A DNA stretch of 64,000 nucleotides from NCBI RefSeq assembly GCF_020911945.1, contig NZ_CP087135.1, positions 124,001 through 188,000 on the forward strand. Direction: 5' to 3'. How positions within the stretch are numbered: the stretch's first letter is position 1; the number at the start of each line of letters is the position of its first letter. This stretch comes from Flavobacterium galactosidilyticum. GTDB taxonomy: Bacteria > Bacteroidota > Bacteroidia > Flavobacteriales > Flavobacteriaceae. The notes beneath the pieces are model-generated. The model worked only from the letters and a program-made list of their open reading frames with translations. It was not told the origin of the DNA and searched no databases. Made by a program: the position numbers and the translations under genes. Below are positions 55,681-64,000 of this stretch, in pieces.

Positions 55681-58600
55681 TTAAAATTTTATATTAATTG
55701 CAAAAACTACTGATTTTACTGGAGGACTTACTAAGCGAGTAAAACCATCTGCTCTAACTTCTGGATCATATTTCATATTATCATCTTTAACGAAAGTTAA
55801 TAAGTTTGTACCTCTCACAGAAATATCAAGACCATCAAGACTTATCGCTTCAGTAATAGTATTATTAAATTTATATCCTAAAACTAAGTCTTTCATTCTT
55901 AAATAATCTCCATCATATAAAAATCTTGTTGAAGTAGAAGATGCATTTCTTCCAGCACCAATTTCCATTTTAGGAACAGAAGCAATATCTCCTGGTTTTT
56001 GCCATCTATCCATCAAACTTTCTGTACCATTGAATGAAACAAAAGTGTTGTTCCCTGTACTTTGTGTATAAAAGGCCCAGTCTTCATATACTTTATGTCC
56101 ACCTGCAAAGTAAAAAGATACATCAAAGTAAATTCCTTTATAATCAAGATGAGTCCCGAATCCACCAGAGAAAACAGGTGAAGATTTTCCTTGCATAGCT
56201 ACTTTAGCATTATTATAAACAGAAGTTGTTGCTCCATCCACACCATTTACAAACCATAACGGCAAACCATTTGCAGGATCTACACCAGCCCATTTACGCA
56301 TGTTCCAAGTGTTGATAGACTCACCAACTTTAGTAATTCTAGTACCAGTAGTTATTTCAATATCCTTACCTGAAGTATCTTTCGCAAGTTTCTCAACTTC
56401 ATTATTGTTGTGAGAATAATTTCCAGAAACAGACCAGTTAAAATCATTTCCACGTATAATATCAAAATTCATATCTACTTCAATTCCCTTATTCAAAACA
56501 GAACCAACATTCATTAATTGAGATGTTGCTCCTTGTGTCAAAGAAACTGGTACACTTTGTAAAAGATCGTATGTTTTTCTGTTGTAGTATGACACACTTC
56601 CAGAAACTCTATTGTTCATTACACCAAACTCTAAACCAACATCAGCAGTGTTGTTTTTTTCCCATGTTAACAATTCATTTCCAATTGCTGAAGGATAAAA
56701 AGCAGGTTCAGAATCATAACTTGCGTCAAAACCTAATAACCTTTGGTATGAATTTTCATTAATACCACTATTTCCTGAAGTACCATACGATGCTCTTAGT
56801 TTTAAATTATTAAAAACTGAACCTTCCATAAATGACTCATTGTGGATATTCCACGCCGTACCAACTGACCAAAAATCACCAAAGCGATGATCCGGAGCAA
56901 ACTTAGAAGAACCTTCTCTTCTATAAGTAGCGTCTAATACGTATCTGTTATCATAAGAATAATTGAATAAACCTAAATAAGAAACATTCAACCAATCTGA
57001 GAAATTACCCAAAGTAGATTTGTTTTTTGAAACTACATCTAAATAAATTAATCCATCTGCAGCAATATTCTCACCGTATCCACCTAGAAAGTCATTTTTG
57101 TTTTTCTGATATTCAAACAAAGCGGTAGCGTCAAAACTGTGTAAACCTATTTTTTTAGTGTAATTAATAGAGTTTTGAGCAACAACATTAGTATTTCTTC
57201 TAATATTTTGTTCAACAGATCCATTAACATCAGCACCATCTCCATGAATTCTGTTTGCATAGTCATGAAATGTATTCATATTATAATCTATTGCAAACAC
57301 AGATTTATACTTGAAATTATCTGAAATTTTCCATTCTAAAGCATTGTTAGATCTAAGACCTAACAAATTATTAGTTTTTTTATTATTTGCTAACGTATAA
57401 AATGTATTATGCAAAGAGGTCCAATATCCAATATCAGATACATTTGTACCATCACCAATATTATAAGAACCATCGGCGTTATAAGGATTAACCCATGGAT
57501 TCATGAAATATTTTGTAAGATTTGGGTTACTAAAAGTAGCTGAACCTTCTAAAATACCATTTTGCTTTGCTTCAGAAAAAGTGTTATTTGTACTAAACTT
57601 AAGTGATTCAGTTAGTTTTCTTGTCACTCCCAAAGTTGCTGTCAAACGCTTAAAGTCTCCACCTATAACTGTCGCTTCCGTTCTGTTATATCCCAAAGAT
57701 GCGTTAAAAGTAGTCTTCTCATCACCAGCAGATACTGAAAAATTAGTGTTTTGCACAGTTGCATTTTTATTTTTCAATAATTCACCCCAATTATGGCTAA
57801 CTCCATCCCAATCTTGTAAACCTGCTGCATCAGCATTTAATCCAGCACTAGTTCCTAACAACCAATTTTCGGCTCCAGCTCTATCAAAACTATTTGCCGT
57901 ACCATAACTATTGAAAATTGCATCTAAATACAATTCTTTTCTTTGATCTCCAGTTAGAGGAGTTCTTCCATCAACAGCGTTGTTCTGAAATCCTATAGAG
58001 TTGCTAATAGTATATGCAGGCTTTCCAATTTTTCCTTTTTTAGTTGTAATAACAATTACACCATTTGATCCTCTAGCACCATAAGCAGCAGTTGCTGAAG
58101 CATCTTTCAACACGGTCATAGTTTCTATGTCATTACTATTCAAAGTAGCCAAAACAGATATCGATGAAGAGGTACCTTCATTACCATTAGTTCTATTATC
58201 ATTTCCTCCCGAAAAATCCCCACTTATCACTGGAACGCCATCAATAACGTATAAAGGTTGATTGTTTGCAGAAATTGATCCTACACCTCTAATACGAATA
58301 TCCTGCACCGATCCTGGAATCCCAGAAGAACTAGAAACTTGTAAACCTGCAACTTTACCTTGTAAAGCTTGATCTACTGAAACGGTAGGAACACCACTTA
58401 AAACTGCACCTGAAAGTTGTTTAGAACTCCCAGTCATACTGTTTTTACTTTTAGTAACATACCCCATTACAACAACTTCTTCCATTTGTTGCGCATCTGT
58501 AGTCATTTTAACATTTAAAGTGTTTGAAGATCCAACCGTTACTGATGCATCATTCATTCCGATAAAAGAAAAAACTAATACATCACCAGTTTTTGCCTTT

Positions 58601-58785
58601 ATTGAATAAGCACCGTCAAAGTTAGTTTGAACTCCTGACTAACTCCCTTTAATTAAAACATTTACTCCTGGGATTGGACCCGAAGCATCTGAAACAACAC
58701 CTGAGACAGTTTTTTCTTGCGCGAAAGAAAACTGCATAGATAACGCTAATAATAGCGTAAAAATCCATTTGAATTTTAACCTCAT
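55681..58785 (-). pseudogene. SusC-type TonB-dependent receptor interrupted by an amber codon at 49
   Basis: Read through, the frame gives a normal SusC/RagA protein of 1034 codons: signal peptide MRLKFKWIFTLLLALSMQFS, carboxypeptidase-regulatory-like domain (about 24-105), plug domain (ALQGKVAGLQVSSSSGIPGS near 140), then a 22-strand barrel region ending with KSVVFAINIKF. Codon 49 (58639-58641) is TAG, in the usual GSxSGVQTNFDG position where Ser or Thr stands. The frame is otherwise clean. A start at the downstream ATG (58557) would lack a signal peptide and cannot be exported. A point mutation or a base-call error are both possible. susD downstream is intact. Confidence 0.9.
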
Positions 58786-59079
58786 ATTAAATTTATTTGT
58801 GAATTAGTTATCTCGCAAAAATGACACTATTTTACTAAAGAAACATGTGAGAATAGGAATTTTGAGCGCTTTGACTCTAGCACAAAAGTTACCTATAATA
58901 CATATTTATGACTATAATTATAAAAAATTCACATAATAGAACTAATAAAAATGATTACAATTATATATTTACTAAAATATTAAAATTTCAATAAATCCTT
59001 ACAGTATGCTTTTTTATCGAATAATTTGAATAACTATCGCTGATAGAATAAAACAGTTCAAAATCGTAAAAAAAAGCTC
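58786..59079. other. Divergent intergenic region
   Basis: AT-rich spacer between susC (left) and the CpsB-like gene (right). No gene or strong structure is seen apart from the promoter box of the right gene at its end. Confidence 0.45.
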
Positions 59080-59087
59080 TAAATTTG
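59080..59087 (+). promoter_or_regulatory. -7 promoter box abutting the CpsB-like start
   Basis: TAAATTTG followed by CAG fits TAnnTTTG and ends only 4 bases before the ATG. If used, transcription would begin at or near the start codon. Confidence 0.5.
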
Positions 59088-59091
59088 CAGC

Positions 59092-59832
59092 ATGTTTTCA
59101 CTATTTAAATCAAAACCTACACTTAAGGATCTAATTCCTGATAACCATATTGACATTCATTCTCACCTTTTACCGGGAATTGATGACGGTGCCAAAACTT
59201 TCCAAGACACATTACGACTTACTAAAGCACTTCAAGCAATAGGAGTTTCGGAGTTTATCACAACACCTCACATCATCCAGCACGTTTGGGATAACACAAG
59301 CGACGAAATACAGTCAAAAAAAGCAGAAACAATCCATCAATTAGAGAAGAACGAGATAATCGTACCTTTTAGGGCAGCTGCCGAATATTTAATGGATGAT
59401 CAGTTTGTCCGTTTATTTGAAACTGGACAACTACTGACGCTTAAAGACAATTATGTATTAGTCGAAATGTCCTATATTAATGCACCTATACAATTATACT
59501 CCATACTTTTTGACTTACAGGTTGCAGGCTACATTCCAGTACTAGCTCATCCTGAACGCTATCTTTTTTATCAAAACAACTTTAATGAATACGCCAAACT
59601 AAAAAAAGCAGGATGCTTATTTCAACTCAATTTATTATCCATTGTTGGATATTACGGTGCTGGAATTACTAAAACAGCAGAGCAACTACTTCAAAAAGGA
59701 ATGTACACCTACGTAGGCTCAGATGTACACCATAATAATCATATAAAAGCATTTGATTTAAAAGTACAAATCAAAGACTTAGCACCACTTAGCGAAGCTA
59801 TTGTAAACAATCAATTTTTTAAATTCGATTAA
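59092..59832 (+). CDS. CpsB/CapC-type PHP tyrosine-protein phosphatase
   Basis: The 246-residue protein belongs to the PHP metal-dependent phosphatases (CpsB/YwqE). Metal-binding motifs are DIHSHLLPGIDDGAKT near residue 21, FITTPHIIQHVW near 57, AAEYLMD near 98, LAHPERY near 155 and YVGSDVHHNNH near 205. Such enzymes remove phosphate from the tyrosine kinase that controls capsule or exopolysaccharide chain length. It lies beside polysaccharide genes, which supports that role. The kinase is not in the window. It has its own promoter and shares a terminator with the gene on the other side. Confidence 0.92.
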   Translation: MFSLFKSKPTLKDLIPDNHIDIHSHLLPGIDDGAKTFQDTLRLTKALQAIGVSEFITTPHIIQHVWDNTSDEIQSKKAETIHQLEKNEIIVPFRAAAEYLMDDQFVRLFETGQLLTLKDNYVLVEMSYINAPIQLYSILFDLQVAGYIPVLAHPERYLFYQNNFNEYAKLKKAGCLFQLNLLSIVGYYGAGITKTAEQLLQKGMYTYVGSDVHHNNHIKAFDLKVQIKDLAPLSEAIVNNQFFKFD

Positions 59833-59886
59833 TTTAGAAAATCACCAACTCTTTTTGACCGTATTACCCTATTAAACCATAAACAA

Positions 59887-59921
59887 AAAAGTTCCCAAAG
59901 CATATTGCCGTGGGAACTTTT
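59887..59921. terminator. Bidirectional terminator
   Basis: The stem AAAAGTTCCCA / TGGGAACTTTT has a 13-base loop and A and T tracts at both ends. It lies between converging genes. Confidence 0.88.
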
Positions 59922-59946
59922 TTTTGTGTCAATTAATTACTACTTT

Positions 59947-61914
59947 TTATTTATCCAGTAATTGAAAAGTGGAATTCATACTTCTAAATTCTGGTACTAT
60001 TTTCTTCATTTGCATTACAATATCATCACTTTCGAGAAAATTAGCTTTATGTATCAGATCAATAATTTCATCATTCAAGTCGTCGAATTCCTCTTGTAAC
60101 TCTTGAGCAATCATGATTTTCTCGTGATAGGTTGGTAAAGTTTTGGAAGAATCATTTAGCAGCTCCTCGTACAATTTTTCACCTGGTCTCAAACCTACTA
60201 TTTTGATTTTGATTTCCTTCTCAGGAACAAATCCAGCTAGTTTAATCATTTTTCTGGCTAAGTCTATAATTTTAACTGGTTTGCCCATATCAAAAATATA
60301 AATTTCACCTCCGTTACCCATAGCGCCAGCTTCTAAAACCAACTGACAAGCCTCAGGAATAGTCATAAAATAGCGAATTATATCAGGATGAGTGATTGTA
60401 ATGGGTCCGCCTTCAGCAATTTGCTTTGTAAACAAAGGCACTACCGATCCATTCGAACCTAAAACATTACCGAAACGAGTTGTAATAAATTTAGTAGATG
60501 ACTCATCCTTTAGCTTATTATTTTTACACTGTAATGACTGCACATATTTTTCAGCAATTCTCTTACTTGCACCCATCACATTACTAGGATTAACTGCTTT
60601 ATCTGTAGAAACCATTACAAATTTTTTGACTTTGTAAAAACAGGATAAATCAGCTATATTCTTAGTCCCTTCTATATTAGTAAGTATCGCTTGCGAAGGG
60701 TTATCCTCCATTAATGGTACGTGTTTATAAGCAGCTGCGTGAAAAACAACCTGAGGTGTATATACTTTAAAGAACCTCTTCATCGCCTCTTTATTTCTAA
60801 TATCTGCCACCAAACTAACTATTTCAGTATCAGAATTTAAACTCTCCGTCTCTAATGTCAAACTATGTAATGGAGTTTCAGCTTGATCTAAAAGAATAAT
60901 TTTCTTCGGATTGAATTTTAATACTTGCCTTACAATTTCGCTACCAATTGATCCAGCAGCTCCGGTAATCAAGATCGTTTTATCTTTCAGTTGTTTTGAG
61001 ATTAGCTTACTATCTAGAACAATTGGCTTTCTCTCCAGTAAATCTTCGATTTGTATCGTTTTTACTTTTTGAGAAATTTCTTTTTGATTTTCCCAATCCG
61101 TAATTGAAGGTAAGTTATATACTTTATAATTAAATTCGATGCATTGCTCAATAATGACTAACTCTTCCTCTTTAGACAAACCTCTATCTGCAATAATCAC
61201 ACCTACAGCACCTACAGAACGCATTAATGTTGGCAATTTTTTCTTTTGAACAAAGATTGGTAAATCCAACATTCTCTTTGAGGCATTTTGATTGTTTTTA
61301 TCTACAAAACCAATGATTTTAAACCGGGTTGGAGTTTCAAGCTTAAGTGCATTGGCTACTGATATTGCATTGGCATCCGTTCCATAAATAATGGTTCTAA
61401 TCAATTTTTCACTTCCAATTTCAGAAAAATAAAGTTCAAAAGTTTGTTTTATAATTACGCGGTACACAAAGAGCCCACAGAAAGAAAGTACTATATTGAT
61501 AAAAAAAGCAGTGTTTAAAAATACTTTTTCCTGATACAAATACTCAAATAAAAAGTTAAAAAACAAAAAGACTACTAACACTCCAGTTTGGGAAAACAAA
61601 ATCTTTACGGCATCAATATACGAAGAGTGTCTGATAATTCCAGAATAGGTTCGGAATAGCCAAAAAAAGAAAATATTTATTACGAAAAGAGCTGTTGTAA
61701 ATATAATAGTGTGAGGTGTAATAATGTACTGCAATCCTGTCCCTCTAAAGATTAGAATTGTAAAGAAGAATGCCAATAACAAAACGCTAACATCGATCGA
61801 GATAATTACCCATCTAGGCAAGTACCGCAAATTTTGAATATTAAATTTAAGATTATCTCTTGAAAAAAAAATAGAACTAAAGGATGCCAAATCAAATTTT
61901 TTATGTGTACTCAA
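59947..61914 (-). CDS. Membrane-bound UDP-sugar 4,6-dehydratase (CapD/FlaA1/WbpM family)
   Basis: The 655-residue protein has four N-terminal membrane segments (about residues 33-55, 65-85, 105-127, 133-150), a CoA-binding-like middle domain, and a C-terminal SDR domain from about residue 300. The NAD loop is ILITGAAGSIGSEIVRQ and the active site VSTDKAVNPSNVMGASKRIA has Met in place of the usual SDR Tyr, as in FlaA1, PglF and WbpM. It makes UDP-4-keto-6-deoxy-sugars, the first step toward 6-deoxy or bacillosamine-type sugars of capsule, LPS or protein glycans. The start is TTG at 61914 (MSTHKKFDLASF); no ATG fits. It is followed by a terminator shared with the CpsB-like gene. Confidence 0.92.
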   Translation of the reverse strand: MSTHKKFDLASFSSIFFSRDNLKFNIQNLRYLPRWVIISIDVSVLLLAFFFTILIFRGTGLQYIITPHTIIFTTALFVINIFFFWLFRTYSGIIRHSSYIDAVKILFSQTGVLVVFLFFNFLFEYLYQEKVFLNTAFFINIVLSFCGLFVYRVIIKQTFELYFSEIGSEKLIRTIIYGTDANAISVANALKLETPTRFKIIGFVDKNNQNASKRMLDLPIFVQKKKLPTLMRSVGAVGVIIADRGLSKEEELVIIEQCIEFNYKVYNLPSITDWENQKEISQKVKTIQIEDLLERKPIVLDSKLISKQLKDKTILITGAAGSIGSEIVRQVLKFNPKKIILLDQAETPLHSLTLETESLNSDTEIVSLVADIRNKEAMKRFFKVYTPQVVFHAAAYKHVPLMEDNPSQAILTNIEGTKNIADLSCFYKVKKFVMVSTDKAVNPSNVMGASKRIAEKYVQSLQCKNNKLKDESSTKFITTRFGNVLGSNGSVVPLFTKQIAEGGPITITHPDIIRYFMTIPEACQLVLEAGAMGNGGEIYIFDMGKPVKIIDLARKMIKLAGFVPEKEIKIKIVGLRPGEKLYEELLNDSSKTLPTYHEKIMIAQELQEEFDDLNDEIIDLIHKANFLESDDIVMQMKKIVPEFRSMNSTFQLLDK

Positions 61915-62382
61915 AGTATTTTATTTTAATATTAACGCTCTTTATCTGCCTCAAAAATAACGTATTTTTAATTAGAAAAAAAAAAAACTCCAATGTCTTC
62001 GTTTTATTTTTTCATGACTGCTTGTTAAACGAACTAAATTCATTTTAGCCACGAACTACACCAATTGACACGAATTAATTAGCATAAATTAGTGTAGTTC
62101 GTGTTTGCTTATTTTTAGATTGTGAAAAAAAACAATTATAATAGTCACCGATAGCTATGTGGTTTTTATAAATTATTTTTGACTATTCCTTCACCATTTT
62201 ACAACAGTGCTAAAGATCATTCTTTCACTCTATACTACTTCTACATTTATCATCACAAACATATTAGAACAAGCTTTCTGCTTAACCCAAAGGACACTAC
62301 AATCCTAGCTTAGCGAACTAATACCAAAAACTCAATAGGCATTATCTCGCAAAAAATAAGCAGAATGTACTCTTTTTTACTA
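61915..62382. other. Intergenic region with dispersed-type repeat
   Basis: AT-rich spacer upstream of the dehydratase gene and after rfbA. It contains an inverted repeat at 62050-62103 and an A12 run at 61976-61987. No gene is seen. Confidence 0.5.
62050..62103. repeat. Inverted repeat with CACGAA motifs
   Basis: Perfect 12-base arms CACGAACTACAC (62050-62061) and their complement (62092-62103) enclose 30 bases that include GACACGAATTAATT. It resembles the dispersed CACGAATT palindromes common in Flavobacteriia intergenic DNA. Confidence 0.6.
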
Positions 62383-63252
62383 TTATAATTTATGCTTTAG
62401 TAATCCCATTAGATATTCACCATAGCCCGATTTTTTTAAAGGCTCGGCTAGTGTTTTGAGTTGCTCTTCTGTAATAAATCCTTGCCTCCAGGCAATTTCT
62501 TCAATACAACCTACTTTTAACCCTTGTCGTTCTTCAATTACCTGAACAAACTGTCCCGCTTGCATCAAACTATTAAAAGTTCCTGTATCTAACCAAGCAG
62601 TCCCTCTACTTAGAATACCAACTTTCAATGCTCCTTTCTCTAAATAGACTTTATTCACATCAGTGATTTCATATTCACCACGAGCACTTGGTTTGATATT
62701 CTTGGCGATTTCTACTACTGAATTATCATAAAAATACAAACCAGGTACGGCATAATTAGATTTCGGTTCTACTGGCTTTTCTTCGATGGAAAGCGCTTTA
62801 AGGTTTTTATCAAACTCCACCACACCATAGCGTTCCGGATCTGAAACGTGGTACGCAAAAACAACTCCACCTTCTGGCTGTGTGTTAGACTTTAACAATT
62901 CATCCATATTTGCTCCGAAGAAAATATTATCTCCTAAAACCAATGCGACGCTGTCATCCCCTATAAATTCTTCTCCTATAACGAATGCTTGCGCCAATCC
63001 ATTAGGAATTGCTTGTTCTGCGTAAGAAAATTTACAACCAATAGCAGAACCATCACCCAATAATTTTTTGAAATTAGGCAAATCATGTGGAGTGGAGATA
63101 ATTAATATCTCGTTGATTCCTGCTATCATCAAAGTTGACAACGGATAATAAATCATGGGTTTGTCGTAAACCGGCATCATTTGCTTGCTCATTGCTAGCG
63201 TTAATGGATGCAAGCGCGTTCCGGAACCTCCGGCTAGTATAATTCCTTTCAT
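62383..63252 (-). CDS. rfbA: Glucose-1-phosphate thymidylyltransferase
   Basis: The 289-residue enzyme makes dTDP-glucose from dTTP and glucose-1-phosphate. The nucleotide loop is [17 protein letters not shown] at the start, then [16 protein letters not shown] near residue 24, LGDNIFFG near 105 and [11 protein letters not shown] near 160. Length is standard. It is the first step toward dTDP-rhamnose and related sugars; the partial rfbB gene lies upstream with a decayed gene between them. It starts directly after a set of TTTTACGAATT repeats. Confidence 0.96.
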   Translation of the reverse strand: MKGIILAGGSGTRLHPLTLAMSKQMMPVYDKPMIYYPLSTLMIAGINEILIISTPHDLPNFKKLLGDGSAIGCKFSYAEQAIPNGLAQAFVIGEEFIGDDSVALVLGDNIFFGANMDELLKSNTQPEGGVVFAYHVSDPERYGVVEFDKNLKALSIEEKPVEPKSNYAVPGLYFYDNSVVEIAKNIKPSARGEYEITDVNKVYLEKGALKVGILSRGTAWLDTGTFNSLMQAGQFVQVIEERQGLKVGCIEEIAWRQGFITEEQLKTLAEPLKKSGYGEYLMGLLKHKL

Positions 63253-63253
63253 C

Positions 63254-63294
63254 TTTTTACGAATTTTTACGAATTAATCCGAATTTTACGAATT
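63254..63294. repeat. Three imperfect TTTTACGAATT repeats before rfbA
   Basis: The block holds TTTTTACGAA at 63254 and 63265 and TTTTACGAA at about 63284, so three copies lie directly upstream of the rfbA start. It is non-coding and may be part of the rfbA leader or promoter. Confidence 0.6.
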
Positions 63295-63398
63295 ATTTCA
63301 AATTAATGATTCTTTTATTAAGTTAAGGAAGAAGTTCCAAAATTAATCAACATTCCCAACTCTATATTTGTGCATTTTAAATAATTTTGTAATTATAC

Positions 63399-63683
63399 CT
63401 AAAACGCAGTAGGTATTTGTGTCACTGCTTTTATTTCTACTATAATTTCATCATAACAAATAAAATCTGCCCGATATTGTTTGTTCAACAGCTGCTTATA
63501 GTAATACAATGACAACTTTAGTTGCCTCTTAAAGGGAATTTTCTGAAGGAGAAATTCTCATTGAAATGCTTCTTCATAAACCGCCTTCAAGAATCCTGCT
63601 CCTAATGAGCGATTCACTTTCATACAAGCACCAATAATAGCACCACTTACTTCTTTCTAAAGTGCTTTTTTGGCTACATCCAT
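63399..63683 (-). pseudogene. Decayed GxxExxY-family gene
   Basis: Read through in one frame, this 94-codon remnant gives KEVSGAIIGACMKVNRSLGA, then GFLKAVYEEAFQ, then FKRQLKLSLYYYKQLLNKQY, then RADFICYDEIIVEIKAVT. This matches the GxxExxY family (PD-(D/E)XK-nuclease-like), whose members begin with a similar IIGACMEVH segment and contain GxxxVYEE and RADFICYDxIIVEIK. There are two internal stops (TAG at 63657-63659 and a TGA after AFQ), and the part after IKAV is replaced by a short tail ending at TAG. The Glu-x-Lys catalytic pair is still visible. GxxExxY genes are often interspersed in Bacteroidetes polysaccharide loci, and this one sits between rfbA and rfbB. Confidence 0.85.
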
Positions 63684-63707
63684 TAGTGAAATTCGTTTTG
63701 ATTCGTT

Positions 63708-64000
63708 TTAATTTGAATACTGTTTTTCATAATAAGAAGCATAAGCTCCCGAAGTAATATTATTCAACCACGTCTGGTTTTCCAAATACCAGTTTACAGT
63801 TCTTTCCAAACCTTGTTCGAATGTAACTGATGGTTTCCAACCCAATTCTTTATTAATCTTACTGGCATCAATAGCATAACGCAAATCATGCCCAGGACGG
63901 TCTTTTACATAAGCAATCAGTTTTTCTGAAGTCCCTGCTGCTCTTCCTAATTTGCCATCCATGATTTTGCACAATAATTTGACCAAATCAATGTTTTGCC
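63708..64000 (-). CDS. rfbB: dTDP-glucose 4,6-dehydratase (partial, C-terminal part only)
   Basis: The last 97 codons of an SDR dTDP-glucose dehydratase are present, running off the right edge in an open frame ([19 protein letters not shown]). The family ending is clear: [40 protein letters not shown], then [20 protein letters not shown]. The active-site half is outside the window. It converts dTDP-glucose to the 4-keto-6-deoxy sugar, the next step after rfbA, toward dTDP-rhamnose or similar surface sugars. Confidence 0.93.
   Translation of the reverse strand, partial: QNIDLVKLLCKIMDGKLGRAAGTSEKLIAYVKDRPGHDLRYAIDASKINKELGWKPSVTFEQGLERTVNWYLENQTWLNNITSGAYASYYEKQYSN

Noticed and set aside
54291..58785. 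Complete polysaccharide utilization locus
   Set aside because: No glycoside hydrolase, lyase, sulfatase or dedicated regulator is adjacent; only a SusCD pair.

Overview
The window looks like a chromosomal piece of a Flavobacterium-type bacterium (Bacteroidetes, Flavobacteriia). It is AT-rich and has promoters of the TAnnTTTG type. Most mRNAs have no visible Shine-Dalgarno sequence. It carries a SusC/SusD pair, a Porin_10 protein, a GLPGLI domain, large LamG surface proteins and the usual Bacteroidetes order of the tuf/secE/nusG/rpl/rpoBC cluster. This assignment comes from gene content and motifs read by eye; no database was searched.

Layout. (1) 1-7659, minus strand: a two-gene unit with a secreted tail-collar-domain protein followed by a giant exported LamG protein that runs off the left edge after at least 2257 codons. 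(2) 8184-13505: a long-form GAPDH, an APC amino-acid permease broken by an in-frame TGA, a CDGSH iron-sulfur protein, a TlpA-like thioredoxin and a flavin/PNPOx-like stress protein. (3) 13569-26416: a LysM/NlpC-P60 wall hydrolase, two unrelated aconitases side by side (AcnA type and AcnB type), a MoxR ATPase, a SurA-like isomerase, peptide release factor 3 and a small unknown exported protein. (4) 26823-42198, minus strand: the core expression cluster rpsU, xerC, hpf, tRNA-Thr, tRNA-Tyr, tRNA-Thr, tuf, tRNA-Trp, secE, nusG, rplK, rplA, rplJ, rplL, rpoB, rpoC and a DUF3467 gene. (5) 42366-54135: acyl-CoA dehydrogenase, a ComEA-like helix-hairpin-helix protein, an intact amino-acid permease, a PspC protein, DUF2851, a GLPGLI/PNGase-F fusion, an exonuclease, cystathionine beta-synthase and a porin. 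(6) 54291-64000: a SusD lipoprotein with a SusC gene carrying an amber codon at position 49, then a surface-polysaccharide locus (CpsB phosphatase, membrane UDP-sugar dehydratase, rfbA, a decayed GxxExxY gene, partial rfbB).

The most notable signals are these. rpsU has an almost full-length Shine-Dalgarno sequence, in a lineage where SD use is normally suppressed by bS21 itself. Two related long-hairpin elements occur in intergenic DNA, one flanked by a 9-bp direct repeat. Seven perfect heptamer copies abut the start of the PspC gene. A T14 tract ends the rpsU terminator and touches the xerC start codon. Three genes (susC, the permease, GxxExxY) are broken by in-frame stops, while the genes around them are intact.

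No CRISPR array, insertion sequence with a transposase, rRNA gene or prophage block was seen. The collar/LamG pair is the best candidate for a poorly described system, but its function cannot be read from sequence alone.
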